Origin: Paenibacillus silviterrae
GTDB lineage: Bacteria > Bacillota > Bacilli > Paenibacillales > NBRC-103111
Length of the DNA: 64,000 nucleotides
Reading direction: 5' to 3'
Assembly: GCF_030167925.1 (NCBI RefSeq)
Contig: NZ_JASKUT010000001.1
Span: 1,736,001-1,800,000, forward strand
A program made the translations under genes and the position numbers. The notes under the pieces are model-generated. The model saw nothing but the letters and a program-made list of their open reading frames with translations, made no database searches and was not told the DNA's origin. Within the stretch, counting starts at the first letter, position 1. Every line of letters begins with the position of its first letter. Positions 8,029 to 16,950 of this stretch are shown in pieces.

Positions 8029-9390
8029 TTACCCGATAATCAGCTCTTCCTTCGGATAATGATATCGGTCCTTCGTCACCTTCGTGCGGAACAGGAACAG
8101 TAAGGACAAGATTCCAATACGGCCGATGAACATCAGCACGATAAGGATCATTTTGCCCGTGCCCGAAAGGCTGCCCGTAATTCCCGTGGAGAGACCGGAG
8201 GTACCGAAGGCGGAGCATACTTCAAAAATAATTTTGTTCAGCGAGAAATGCTGCCTTTCCACGGCATCGAGGAACATCGTAGCTCCGATAACGATCATAA
8301 CCGCAGTAGAGAACACGACAAAGCTCTTCGTAATGTCCTCCTGCCTTATCGTCCGTCGGAACACTCGAACATCCGTTCTCCCCACCGCATAGGTCGCTAA
8401 AGTGAGCATAATGACGGCGAGCGTGGTTGTCCTTATGCCCCCGCCTACACTCGACGGGCTGGCTCCGATGAACATCAGGATCGACAGCAGGAACTGGGTC
8501 GGTGTCGTGAATTCAGCCACATCCATGGTGGCCAAGCCGCCGCTTCGCGTAGAGATGGAGTTAAAAAGGGAGTAGAAGAGCTTCTCATGCCAAGACATAT
8601 TTTGAAAATAAACGCTGCTCTCTACAATCCAGATCCCGGTTGTGCCGAGGATTACGAGCAGAACGAAGGTCGTGACGGTCAGCTTGGTAAATAAGGAAAA
8701 TTTAAACTGCTTGTCGCGGCGCAGCAGCTTTTCCCTCACCTCAATCAGCACGGGAAAACCAATCGCTCCAAGCACCAGCAGCAGCATCGTTACCAGCTGC
8801 ACAAAATAATCGCCGGAGAAGGAATACATCGAGTTTCCGAACATATCGAGTCCCGCATTCGTATACGCCGAGATAGAATGAAATAATCCGTGATAATATG
8901 CTGTAATCCAATTGTCATAATAACCTGCCGCTATAAAATAAGTCCCGAACACAAGAGCGCCGCCAAGCTCAAAGATCAGGGCAAGCAGGAGAATGGTCCG
9001 CATCAGATGCACGAGCCCGGAAAGCTGCGTACGGTTTTGGTCGACCATGATCAGTCTGCGGTAAGATAATGAAATGTTTTGCCCTAGCAAAATCCAGATG
9101 AATGTGCCTAATGCCATAATGCCGATCCCGCCGAAATGGATCATTCCCATGATCATTACGATGCCGAAGTGGCTGAAGGTTTCCGATACATTGACGGTGG
9201 TTAGACCGGTAACACTAACGGCGCTTGTCGCTGTAAACAGTGCGTCGAACGCCTGAAGACGGACACCGGGCTGCTGGCTGATAGGGAGCATTAGCAGTCC
9301 TGTGGACACAATGACGGCAACTAAATACGAAAGAACAATGAATTGAGCGGGTGTAATTTGTTTGAACTTCTGAAAGAAAGGACGACGCAA
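8029..9390 (-). CDS. Potassium uptake protein, KtrB/KtrD-type membrane subunit
   Basis: TrkH/KtrB superfamily channel-like subunit carrying K+ (Na+-coupled in relatives) across the membrane. Four pore-loop repeats are visible: SAVSVTGLTTV, SAYTNAGLDMF, STRSGGLATMD and GTSGLSTGITG, each with the selectivity glycine. About eight to ten membrane helices surround them. The start is set at TTG 9390: GGAGG lies 8 bases upstream, while the in-frame TTG at 9417 would fall upstream of the transcription start predicted from a TATAAT at 9420-9425. No cytosolic KtrA/KtrC regulatory gene is adjacent, so its partner must be elsewhere. Confidence 0.9.
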   Translation of the reverse strand: MRRPFFQKFKQITPAQFIVLSYLVAVIVSTGLLMLPISQQPGVRLQAFDALFTATSAVSVTGLTTVNVSETFSHFGIVMIMGMIHFGGIGIMALGTFIWILLGQNISLSYRRLIMVDQNRTQLSGLVHLMRTILLLALIFELGGALVFGTYFIAAGYYDNWITAYYHGLFHSISAYTNAGLDMFGNSMYSFSGDYFVQLVTMLLLVLGAIGFPVLIEVREKLLRRDKQFKFSLFTKLTVTTFVLLVILGTTGIWIVESSVYFQNMSWHEKLFYSLFNSISTRSGGLATMDVAEFTTPTQFLLSILMFIGASPSSVGGGIRTTTLAVIMLTLATYAVGRTDVRVFRRTIRQEDITKSFVVFSTAVMIVIGATMFLDAVERQHFSLNKIIFEVCSAFGTSGLSTGITGSLSGTGKMILIVLMFIGRIGILSLLFLFRTKVTKDRYHYPKEELIIG

Positions 9391-9419
9391 TGGCTTAACC
9401 TCCGGTTGTTTATCCAATT

Positions 9420-9425
9420 ATTATA
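9420..9425 (-). promoter_or_regulatory. -10 element of the Ktr-type transporter gene
   Basis: Perfect TATAAT on the minus strand, about 30 bases upstream of the preferred TTG start. The matching -35 (TAGACT at 17 bases) is weak. No c-di-AMP (ydaO) riboswitch could be recognised in the short leader. Confidence 0.5.
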
Positions 9426-9549
9426 GGGAAAACTATCCGCCGAGTCTAGGCAAATCAAGGACGTCCGATTCTCACACACAAATTTTGGAGTGAAATGATG
9501 TGAATTCGGTCAAACTACGGTTTGCACAGTTGAATCCGGGAGGCTGCTT

Positions 9550-9975
9550 ATGCTTTGGCTAACGTATGCGATTTTATCTGCCGTTACGGCTGCGATGGTC
9601 AGTATTTTTGGTAAAATCGGGCTGGAATCCGTCGATTCCAACACGGCAACGGCGGTACGTGCCGCAATTATGTGTCTATTTATCCTCGGGGTCGTCGCTC
9701 TGCAAGGCAACCTCGGGAAAATTCCGGAGCTGATCGGCGATAGAAAGGCTCTGTTTTACGTGACGTTAAGCGGAATTGCCGGAGCGACCTCGTGGATATT
9801 TTATTTCCTTGCGATCAAATACGGCAAAGTATCCCAGGTCGCTCCCGTAGACAAGCTCAGCGTAGTGCTGACCACCATTGCGGCGATTCTATTTCTTGGG
9901 GAGAAGATCAGTCTGATGAACGGAATCGGGGTTTTTATGATTGCGGTGGGCGTCGTAATCGTCGCCTTGAGCTAA
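9550..9975 (+). CDS. EamA/DMT-family transporter, single-repeat form
   Basis: 141 residues with five hydrophobic segments, one EamA repeat rather than the usual two, so it probably works as a dimer. The sequence begins with a helix containing LSAVTAAMVSIFGKIGLE and ends ...GIGVFMIAVGVVIVALS. The conserved KYGKVSQVAPVDKLSVV segment is typical of small EamA proteins related to YdfC/RarD halves. Substrate unknown. The ATG follows GGGAGG by 6 bases. It is monocistronic and converges with the ArsB-type gene; a short ACGCA/TGCGT hairpin lies just after the stop. Confidence 0.85.
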   Translation: MLWLTYAILSAVTAAMVSIFGKIGLESVDSNTATAVRAAIMCLFILGVVALQGNLGKIPELIGDRKALFYVTLSGIAGATSWIFYFLAIKYGKVSQVAPVDKLSVVLTTIAAILFLGEKISLMNGIGVFMIAVGVVIVALS

Positions 9976-10000
9976 CGCATTTGCGTCAGCCCATGAACAT

Positions 10001-11296
10001 TTAGAAATGAATGACGGTAAGCCATACATACAATCCGATTAAAGTGATCAGCAGCGTAGGAACCGTGAGGGTCACTCCGATTTTGAAATAGTAGCCCCAG
10101 CCGATCTTTACATCCTTTCGGGAAAGCACATGAAGCCACAGTAAGGTGGCGAGCGACCCGATCGGCGTGATCTTCGGTCCGAGATCGGATCCGATGACAT
10201 TGGCGTAAATTAATGCCTCACGAACGGCCCCTTCCGTCTGCGTGCCTTGGATAGCAAGCGCATCGATCATCACCGTAGGCAGGTTATTCATAACGGAGGA
10301 CAAGATGGCGGCAAGAAACCCCATTCCAACGGAGGCCGCCAGCAGTCCATGATCGGCAACATACTGGATGACGGAGCCGAGCATGTCCGTTAAGCCGGCA
10401 TTCCGGAGACCGTAAACCACAACGTACATTCCGATGGAGAAGAAGACGATAGCCCAGGGCGCTTCCTTGATCAGCCGGGTCGTGTGAATTGCGGGACTTT
10501 TCCGAGCGGCTAAAAGAAAGCAAAGTGCCGCCACGCCTGCGATAATCGACACGGGAATCCCCATCCACTCGCTCAGGAAATAGGCCGCCAGCAGCACGAT
10601 GAGAATGACCCAGGAGAGCTGAAACAATCTCATGTCCTTGATAGCCTCGCTTGGCTTCTTTAAGGTGGAGACATCGTAGCTTTGTGGAATGCTTTTACGG
10701 AAATATAGATACAAAACTAGCAAACTGGCGCCGATAGAAAAGAAGTTCGGCACTACCATGCGGCTCGCATATTCCGCGAAACCGACCCCGAAATAATCCG
10801 CAGATACAATGTTGACCAAATTGCTGATGACAAGCGGCACGGAAGCCGTGTCCGCAATAAAACCGCTGGCCATAACAAATGGCAGGATCATCTTCTCCTG
10901 AAAGCTTAAGGCTCGAACCATAGCCAGAACGATCGGGGTCATAATAAGCGCAGCACCGTCGTTGGCGAACAAGCCGGAAACCGCCGCCCCCAGCAGGATG
11001 ATGTAGACGAACATCCGGGTTCCGTTGCCGCGCGCCAGCCGGGCCATATGCAAGGCCGACCATTCGAAAAATCCAATTTCATCGAGCACCAAGGAAATAA
11101 AAATAATGCCGACAAACGCCAGGGTGGCGTTCCATACGATTCCCGTAACGGCAGCAACATCGGACAAGGTGACTACACCAAACAATAACGCCAGAACGGC
11201 TCCCCCGGATGCGGACCATCCTATGCCCAGCCCTTTAGGCTGCCAAATGACCAGCACCAATGTAAGAAGAAAAATAATAATGGCTACATATGTCAT
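10001..11296 (-). CDS. ArsB/NhaD-superfamily efflux transporter (arsenite pump-like)
   Basis: Integral membrane protein of about 431 residues and 11-12 helices in the ion-transporter superfamily that includes ArsB. Motifs typical of ArsB proteins are [17 protein letters not shown] and [20 protein letters not shown]. The second half has the mirrored [10 protein letters not shown] and [19 protein letters not shown]. Export of arsenite/antimonite is the family function, but no arsR or arsC is adjacent, so the substrate is uncertain. The ATG at 11296 follows GGGAG by 6 bases; the open frame begins 10 codons earlier with a less well spaced AAGGA. It converges with the EamA gene. Confidence 0.85.
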   Translation of the reverse strand: MTYVAIIIFLLTLVLVIWQPKGLGIGWSASGGAVLALLFGVVTLSDVAAVTGIVWNATLAFVGIIFISLVLDEIGFFEWSALHMARLARGNGTRMFVYIILLGAAVSGLFANDGAALIMTPIVLAMVRALSFQEKMILPFVMASGFIADTASVPLVISNLVNIVSADYFGVGFAEYASRMVVPNFFSIGASLLVLYLYFRKSIPQSYDVSTLKKPSEAIKDMRLFQLSWVILIVLLAAYFLSEWMGIPVSIIAGVAALCFLLAARKSPAIHTTRLIKEAPWAIVFFSIGMYVVVYGLRNAGLTDMLGSVIQYVADHGLLAASVGMGFLAAILSSVMNNLPTVMIDALAIQGTQTEGAVREALIYANVIGSDLGPKITPIGSLATLLWLHVLSRKDVKIGWGYYFKIGVTLTVPTLLITLIGLYVWLTVIHF

Positions 11297-11391
11297 GCTT
11301 TCTCCCAGCCTCTTCTCTATCATCATTCCTTATTGTTAAGTCGTTTCGACCATGGAATATCATAATGGAATCCTATTTTGATGTAAAGCGC

Positions 11392-11425
11392 AGAAAAAGA
11401 GCCAACGTCGCGGAACGTCGGCTCT
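11392..11425 (-). terminator. Terminator of the phoX-tatA-tatC cluster
   Basis: Minus-strand AGAGCC-GACGT...AACGT-GGCTCT hairpin followed by a TTTTT run, starting 4 bases after the tatC stop. Confidence 0.85.
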
Positions 11426-11428
11426 TGG

Positions 11429-12145
11429 TTAGGAGGAAGCAAGCTTTTTACGGTACACCATTTTGGAGATCGACACGCTAATTTCGTATAACAAGAACAG
11501 CGGTATAATCACGAGAATGTCGGACATCGGATCCGGCGGAGTGATTGTTATCGCCGTAACGGCCAAACCGAAGTAGGAAAGCTTTCGTGCTTTCGCCAGC
11601 CTCGCGGGAGTAAGAACGCCGATTTGGGTCAGGAACATTACGATCACCGGCATCTCAAAAAGCAAGCCGAAGGGCACCGTCATATTGATCATGAACGAAA
11701 AATATTTTTCCGCAGTGTACATCGTCTCGAAGTCCACCGCCAGCGTCTCCAAAAAGGTGTAAACCATCGGATAAATCACAAAGTACCCGAAGCATATGCC
11801 TGCAAGAAACAAGACCGCAAGCGCCGGGATAAACGACATGGTCGCCTTGTACTCCGACGGACGAAGCGCGGGCTTCACGAAGAGCCACGCCTGCCAGGCC
11901 AGCACAGGCATCGTCACCGCAACGGCGAATACGCCGGAAAGCATGAAGTATACCCAGATCACATCGGAAGGCGCCAGGATCGCAAGCTTGCCCTGCACAT
12001 CGCGGACGAGCCAGGTATACAGCTCCTTCACAAAGACGAAGCCGAGACAGAACGCGCTCAGAAAAGCGGTGAGCGTAATGATGATCCGCTTGCGCAGCTC
12101 CGTCAGGTGGGCTACGAAGGACACTTCTTGTTGAATTGGCATCAT
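11429..12145 (-). CDS. tatC: Sec-independent protein translocase subunit TatC
   Basis: Six-helix core of the twin-arginine translocase that recognises RR signal peptides. The N-terminal cytosolic stretch has HLTELRKRI (about residues 13-21), the conserved receptor site. The FVKPALRPSEYK loop and the FGLLFEMPVIVMFL and PDPMSDILVIIPLFLLYE helices are typical. At 238 residues it is of normal length. The predicted ribosome binding site is weak, suggesting coupling to tatA 24 bases upstream. With only TatA and TatC present this is the minimal Gram-positive system, and it lies next to a twin-arginine substrate gene. Confidence 0.95.
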   Translation of the reverse strand: MMPIQQEVSFVAHLTELRKRIIITLTAFLSAFCLGFVFVKELYTWLVRDVQGKLAILAPSDVIWVYFMLSGVFAVAVTMPVLAWQAWLFVKPALRPSEYKATMSFIPALAVLFLAGICFGYFVIYPMVYTFLETLAVDFETMYTAEKYFSFMINMTVPFGLLFEMPVIVMFLTQIGVLTPARLAKARKLSYFGLAVTAITITPPDPMSDILVIIPLFLLYEISVSISKMVYRKKLASS

Positions 12146-12169
12146 AACGGGACCGTCACAGCCTTTACC

Positions 12170-12400
12170 TTAATTTTTGTCAGCTGCCGCTGCAACGGTA
12201 GGCTTAAGCTCCTCGCCCTTCTTCTCTTCGCCCTTCTCTTCCTTATCGCCGTTCAGCAGCTCGCGGGTACCGTTCTTGAATTCACTTAAGGTGCGGCCGA
12301 AGGCACGACCCAGCTCCGGCAGCTTCGAGGGTCCGAAAATAATCAGTGCGATGATCAGGATTAGAATGAGTCCGCCGACTCCGATATTACCGAATGGCAT
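12170..12400 (-). CDS. tatA: Twin-arginine translocase subunit TatA
   Basis: 76 residues: a single N-terminal membrane helix ([21 protein letters not shown]), the [14 protein letters not shown] hinge and amphipathic helix, then a charged Glu/Lys tail. This is the pore-forming subunit; in Gram-positive TatAC systems it also does the work of TatB. AAAGGGG precedes the ATG by 8 bases. It lies between phoX and tatC in one direction, with a hairpin but no classical terminator in the 103-base gap to phoX. Confidence 0.95.
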   Translation of the reverse strand: MPFGNIGVGGLILILIIALIIFGPSKLPELGRAFGRTLSEFKNGTRELLNGDKEEKGEEKKGEELKPTVAAAADKN

Positions 12401-12434
12401 GATGGTTTTCCCCTTTTATCGTCAGATGTGACGG

Positions 12435-12467
12435 AGCCGGCTCTATAGAATTGCTACAGAACCAGCC
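12435..12467 (-). other. Intercistronic RNA hairpin between phoX and tatA
   Basis: In the leftward transcript a 14-bp stem can form if G-U pairs are allowed, with no mismatch and a 5-base loop. The same arms on the plus strand contain mismatches, so the structure is specific to the phoX-tatA transcript. No T run follows. It may protect the phoX message or lower read-through into tatAC. Confidence 0.45.
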
Positions 12468-12503
12468 CCCGCTCTTGGTTTGCCTATATTCGTTGCAGAA
12501 GCT

Positions 12504-14177
12504 TTAGCCGAGCTTAAAGCCCTTGATCGCTACGACACCGCAGCGTGGAATTTTGTCGCCGTCACGATGAGGCCACAGGCTGGTAGGCTTGTTGACCTCC
12601 GTCGTGTTCTCCCCAGGATGCTGAACGGAAAGGAACAGCGTTTGCTCATTCGGTGTAAAGAACGGCCCCGTCAGCTCGGAATCGATAGGAGCCGAAGCGA
12701 ACTGCAAAGCGATGCCTTTGCTCGGACCGTGAGTAGGAATGACGAACAAACCGTTGTTTTTGAAGGGAGTGTGCACACCCTTATGCATGCTGCTGGTCGA
12801 AATATCCGTTACGACCCATAGGTTGCCGTTGGAATCGAAAGCAAGATTGTCCGGGGAGCTGAAGCCGGATTGCCGGCCGCCCGCAGCGAAAATTTCGAAA
12901 TCGAATTCCGTTGCGCCCAAATCGTTGTCCTTTTCAAAGATGCGTGTAATATGCCCGTGAATGTTGCCATGATTATCGTTATTCGTATGGCAAATGAATA
13001 CCGTGTTGTCAAACGGTGAAATTTCGATATCCTCCGGACGGTCCGTAGGCGTTCCTCCAAGAATTAAAGCCGCCTCATGGCAGTTGGTGACAACATCGCC
13101 TTGGTTTTGGAACTTCTTGAGCAGCTCCTCGCGAGTGCCTTTGACGCCGGTCGGTGCTTTGAAGCTTTCGTTAGCAAGTGCTTTGCTGACGGCTTCATAA
13201 GTCAAGGCAACCCATTTGCCGGACTTCAGGTTCGCCACGTAGAGCGTCCCTTCTGTCAGCAGATCTGCATTTTTACGGCCAAATTCCGCTACATACTTGT
13301 TCTTGGACACGAACTTGTATACGCAGGCATCCTTCTTGTCATCGCCCATGTACACCACAACGCGGTTATCCTTCGTAAGACCCATGCACGTATTCTCATG
13401 GTTGAAGCGACCCAGAGCCGTATGCTTCTTCAGGTAGCTTCCGTCGAACGGATCGATCTCGACAACCCATCCGTAATGAGTCAGCGGCAAGCCGGCAGCC
13501 GTTGCGGTCTCGCTGAAGTTTTCCTCACAGGAGAGGACAGTGTTCCACAGGGTGATACCGCCGGAGCAGTTGGCGAAGGTGCCCTGTGCCGTGGTTGCGT
13601 TGTTCAGTGCAGACGTTCCCGCAGCAGGACCTGTCAATTCGAATTTGGAAAAGCCGTTAATGCGGCGGGCATGCTTCGACTTCGTGTCCATTCTCCAAGT
13701 GCCCTTCTCGTCCTGAGCTACTTCGATAACGGACATGCCTTGGTAATACAAATCCTTTTCAACCTGCTCCTTGGTCATTTTCCCGTCCTTAACAGGACCT
13801 ACGGAGAACAGGTTCGTATATTCATGGTTATTCACCAGCAACCCATGGGAATTCGACCCGTCGATCGGGAAGAAGGCATTGTAATCGGAGCCGGTGCCGA
13901 AACGTTCGCCCGCTTCGTTAATAATGTCATCGAATGCGGCCACCACGTCGTAGGAATATCCTTTCGGAAGGATCAGCTGGTCTTCCTTGGACGCGGCGAT
14001 AGGTTCAAAATAACCGCTCACCTTATTTGTTTTGAAGCCAAACAAGTGGTCTGCCGTGGCGGATGCAGCCGAAGCTTTCCCATCCAATACGCCAAGTCCT
14101 GCAGAAGCTGCGGCAAGCGCTGCAGCGCCGGTACCGAGATAAGATAAAAACGTGCGGCGATCGATCTGTTTGTCCAT
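12504..14177 (-). CDS. PhoX-type alkaline phosphatase with twin-arginine signal (DUF839)
   Basis: Secreted phosphatase-like protein of the PhoX family, whose characterised members use Fe and Ca to release phosphate from organic monoesters. The twin-arginine signal is at the very N-terminus (IDRRTFLSYLGTGAAALAAA, ending in an AxA-type site near ASA). The body shows family motifs NNHEYTN, NCSGGITLWNTVLSCEEN and PDNLAFDSNGNLWVVTD. The start is the ATG at 14177, 12 bases after GGGGAG; the open frame begins 8 codons earlier without a binding site. It sits directly upstream of tatA-tatC and downstream of four PhoP-type hexamers, so phosphate-starvation control is likely. Confidence 0.9.
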   Translation of the reverse strand: MDKQIDRRTFLSYLGTGAAALAAASAGLGVLDGKASAASATADHLFGFKTNKVSGYFEPIAASKEDQLILPKGYSYDVVAAFDDIINEAGERFGTGSDYNAFFPIDGSNSHGLLVNNHEYTNLFSVGPVKDGKMTKEQVEKDLYYQGMSVIEVAQDEKGTWRMDTKSKHARRINGFSKFELTGPAAGTSALNNATTAQGTFANCSGGITLWNTVLSCEENFSETATAAGLPLTHYGWVVEIDPFDGSYLKKHTALGRFNHENTCMGLTKDNRVVVYMGDDKKDACVYKFVSKNKYVAEFGRKNADLLTEGTLYVANLKSGKWVALTYEAVSKALANESFKAPTGVKGTREELLKKFQNQGDVVTNCHEAALILGGTPTDRPEDIEISPFDNTVFICHTNNDNHGNIHGHITRIFEKDNDLGATEFDFEIFAAGGRQSGFSSPDNLAFDSNGNLWVVTDISTSSMHKGVHTPFKNNGLFVIPTHGPSKGIALQFASAPIDSELTGPFFTPNEQTLFLSVQHPGENTTEVNKPTSLWPHRDGDKIPRCGVVAIKGFKLG

Positions 14178-14228
14178 GGATTCGTACAACTCCCCATACA
14201 TTTGTTTGGTGTGATGTTGCTATAGACA

Positions 14229-14282
14229 AGCATAGTGGGTGAGTATCAAGCAAGTGTTAATTGCATATGAAGTATTTGTAAA
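14229..14282 (-). promoter_or_regulatory. PhoP box array and -10 of phoX
   Basis: On the minus strand four hexamers occur at an exact 11-bp period, each separated by 5 bases: TTTACA, TTCATA, TTAACA and TTGATA (plus-strand 14277-14282, 14266-14271, 14255-14260, 14244-14249). The PhoP consensus in Bacilli is TT(A/C/T)A(C/T)A; the first three fit fully and the fourth differs at one base. TATGCT (14229-14234), 9 bases further on, is a plausible -10 at the usual distance. Confidence 0.8.
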
Positions 14283-14330
14283 GATTGTTCAATCCTGCTA
14301 GCCACTGGTGCTGACTTGAGGCAGCCCGAC

Positions 14331-14364
14331 ACAAAGAAAAAAGCTCCTCTGAGCAGAGGAGCTT
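14331..14364 (-). terminator. Terminator of the beta-mannosidase gene
   Basis: Minus-strand AAGCTCCTCT/AGAGGAGCTT stem with a four-base loop, followed by TTTTTTCTTTG. It lies just after the stop codon. Confidence 0.9.
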
Positions 14365-14373
14365 GGAGCACAA

Positions 14374-16860
14374 CTAACAAACATAGGAATCGGCGAGACT
14401 GCGAAGCAGGAGCTCCCTGCGCAGCTGATCGGCCGAGGCCGGCGAAGAAAGATCGGACTTCATCAGCTCGATCCGCTTCGGTCTACCGGCGGACACATGG
14501 AAGAAATTATCGCTTAAGCGGGCGTCCAGCTGAGCAAAATCCAGCTCCACGAACAGGGCAAGCGACTCGGCATGAAGCGTAAGGATGAACCGATCCTCCG
14601 CTTCTTCGATGTCGCAGATTAGCTTTGGCTCCGGCGACAACCGGAAATGCTTCGGTCGAACGAAGAGTACCCAGCCTTCGCTCACTTCTTGCCCCCCTTG
14701 ATGAAGGGCGTATTCCAAATACAGCTCATCTTCCCGGCCTTGCACGCTTTCAGAGAAATCCAGATCTGCGACCGGCTGTGCCGACATCGCGCCTGACAAT
14801 ACATTCAGACTGCCTTCCTCCACGATGCGGCCCCCGGCCTCTCTCAGTTTCCATACGACCGTACCGGCTTCCTCGTTTAACGTATCGTTCGTCACGACCA
14901 GCTTCACTTGAGCCCCCGTTTCCTCCGCGGATAGGAGAAGCGGCGCATAGAACCGCTTGGCGGCATAATGCAGCGCCTTCCAGCGACCGTAGTAATCGAT
15001 GCTTGACCAAGAGGCTACCGGCCAGCAGTCGTTCAACTGCCAATACACGGAGCCCATGCAGCGGCCCCGGTTCCTCCGCCAGTGCTCAACCCCGTAGCGC
15101 ATCGCCTCCGCCTGCAGCAGCTGGGATACAAAGAGCAGGGATGAAAAGTCCTTCGGGTACAGGAAGTTTTCGCTGATCCCGAACAATATTTTTCCGTTGC
15201 CGCCGGCGTTCTTCTGATGGCTTTCCATCACCGGAGTGAAGATGTTGCGGTCGCCCGGCTCCGTAAAGGCAGCTACGGTCTTATGCGAAGGGAACGATTG
15301 AAAGCCGAATTCCGAGCAGAAGCGGAAGTAATGCTTCCGGTACTCCGTGAACGGCTTGCCCCCGTGCCATACTTCCCAATAATGGACATCCCCCCGGTCC
15401 GATGCGTTCGGATCATCGAAGCCGCCGCCGGAGGAAGGAGAGGCTTTCCAGTAGAACGTTTCGGGATCGTGTGCCTTGGTCACCTCGGGAATCAAAATTT
15501 CAAACTGCTTGATATAGTCGGTCCGCAGCTTCTCCCGTTTCGGGAACCCCCATGACATCCAGGCCCACTCCATCTCGTTATTTCCGCACCACAGACCAAG
15601 ACAAGCGTGATGACGAATCCGCCTTACATTATCGGCGACCTCGGCCTTGATTTCAGCCGTGAAGGCTTCGGTCATCTCGTACTCGGCACAAGCGAACAAA
15701 TGATCCTGCCACACAATCAATCCGTATTGATCGCACAGTTCGAAGAAATCATCATCCGGATAAAACCCGCCGCCCCAGACGCGAATACAGTTGAAATTCG
15801 CCTTCACGCAATCGCGGATCAGCTGCTCCGTACGCTTACGGCTCAGTCTTTCGTGAATATTATCCTCCGGGATATAGTTCGCTCCCATAGTGAAGATCGA
15901 GATGCCGTTGACTTCGAATTCGAAGGATTCCCCCCAGGCGTCGGGCTCCTGCCTCACCGTAAGCGTTCGCAAGCCTAGCTTATACGATTGCTCGTGAACG
16001 GCGGCTCCTTCGCTAATCAGCTGAAGCTTCAGCTCATACAAGGGCTGCTTGCCTAGCCCGTTAGGCCACCAAAGCTCCGGCTCGCTCACACTCAGCAGGA
16101 TCCGGTCCGGTGTCTCCCCTACGGTAAGCTCCGATGAGGCGGCAACTGTGCTGTCAGGTGCAAGAAGAACGGCATCCAGCTGCAGCTCGGTGCCCGTAAA
16201 GCGTTCTGTCTGTACCCGAACATCGAGTGTTACGGTGCCGTCTTCCGCATGCTTTTGTACGACATACACATCCTCAATGCGACCGACCTGGTGAGCTTCT
16301 ATGTAAATGTTTCGCCAAATGCCGCTGTCCGGCACCTTCGGACCCCAGTCCCAGCCGAACATATGATGCGCCTTTCGCAAATGCGGGTAGCCCTGAACCA
16401 CATAGTCGTCATTAGCCGCCCAGAGGTATCTCTCCTTTTGCATATTGACCACATAATTTACCGGTGAACGGAACGTCACCTGCAGCTTGTTACGGCCGGC
16501 GACCGCCAACCCCTTAAGATCCAAGCGGTACGTTCTATGCATATTCCACGTATGGGCAAGCTCCTTCCCGTTCAGGCGAAGCTCTGCAATCGTATCCAAG
16601 CCTTCGCAGACGAGCTCCAACCGTGCCGCCTCCAGCTGCGCGGCCTCCAGCTCAAACTCTCTCTCGTACTCATAATCCTTAAGGAAGATGTCGAACACCT
16701 CATACTGCCTGTCGCGGTAATACGGATCCTCTATCCTACCGGCCCTTAACAAATCGGACGCCACCGACCCGGGGACTTTGGCGGGAATCCATTCCTCATC
16801 ACCCACCGGACGCATACTCCAGGCTCCGTTAAGATCGATTGTTTGCCTCATTTCATTCAC
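14374..16860 (-). CDS. Beta-mannosidase, glycoside hydrolase family 2
   Basis: Cytosolic exo-enzyme (no signal peptide) that removes terminal beta-mannose from mannan-derived oligosaccharides. 828 residues in GH2 order: an N-terminal sugar-binding jelly roll (LNGAWSMRPVGDEEWIPAKVPGS), an Ig-like domain, a TIM barrel and C-terminal beta domains. Mannosidase-type motifs are FGWDWGPKVPDSGIWR and NFNCIRVWGGGFYPDDDF. The acid/base is Glu429 (GNNE) and the nucleophile Glu517 (FCSEFGFQS). The GTG start has AGGAGG 9 bases upstream; an ATG three codons later is also possible. A divergent AraC-type regulator shares the upstream region. Confidence 0.93.
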   Translation of the reverse strand: MNEMRQTIDLNGAWSMRPVGDEEWIPAKVPGSVASDLLRAGRIEDPYYRDRQYEVFDIFLKDYEYEREFELEAAQLEAARLELVCEGLDTIAELRLNGKELAHTWNMHRTYRLDLKGLAVAGRNKLQVTFRSPVNYVVNMQKERYLWAANDDYVVQGYPHLRKAHHMFGWDWGPKVPDSGIWRNIYIEAHQVGRIEDVYVVQKHAEDGTVTLDVRVQTERFTGTELQLDAVLLAPDSTVAASSELTVGETPDRILLSVSEPELWWPNGLGKQPLYELKLQLISEGAAVHEQSYKLGLRTLTVRQEPDAWGESFEFEVNGISIFTMGANYIPEDNIHERLSRKRTEQLIRDCVKANFNCIRVWGGGFYPDDDFFELCDQYGLIVWQDHLFACAEYEMTEAFTAEIKAEVADNVRRIRHHACLGLWCGNNEMEWAWMSWGFPKREKLRTDYIKQFEILIPEVTKAHDPETFYWKASPSSGGGFDDPNASDRGDVHYWEVWHGGKPFTEYRKHYFRFCSEFGFQSFPSHKTVAAFTEPGDRNIFTPVMESHQKNAGGNGKILFGISENFLYPKDFSSLLFVSQLLQAEAMRYGVEHWRRNRGRCMGSVYWQLNDCWPVASWSSIDYYGRWKALHYAAKRFYAPLLLSAEETGAQVKLVVTNDTLNEEAGTVVWKLREAGGRIVEEGSLNVLSGAMSAQPVADLDFSESVQGREDELYLEYALHQGGQEVSEGWVLFVRPKHFRLSPEPKLICDIEEAEDRFILTLHAESLALFVELDFAQLDARLSDNFFHVSAGRPKRIELMKSDLSSPASADQLRRELLLRSLADSYVC

Positions 16861-16902
16861 GCTCCCTTTCCTCCTATGCTAAAATAAGAGCGCGCACCAT
16901 TG

Positions 16903-16936
16903 ATCTCATTTCGTACACAATATATCTCATTTTGTA
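16903..16936. promoter_or_regulatory. Direct-repeat operator, probable AraC-type binding site
   Basis: ATCTCATTTCGTA (16903-16915) and ATCTCATTTTGTA (16924-16936) differ by one base and are exactly 21 bp apart, two helical turns. This is the geometry bound by AraC-family regulators. The pair lies between the divergent beta-mannosidase and AraC-type genes. Confidence 0.65.
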
Positions 16937-16950
16937 AAGGAAGTTGTCTC

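Noticed and set aside
9418-9549. Possible c-di-AMP (ydaO) riboswitch upstream of the Ktr-type gene
   Set aside because: Such riboswitches often precede ktr genes, but the leader between the -10 and the TTG start is only about 25-30 bases, too short for the fold, and the conserved motifs are absent.
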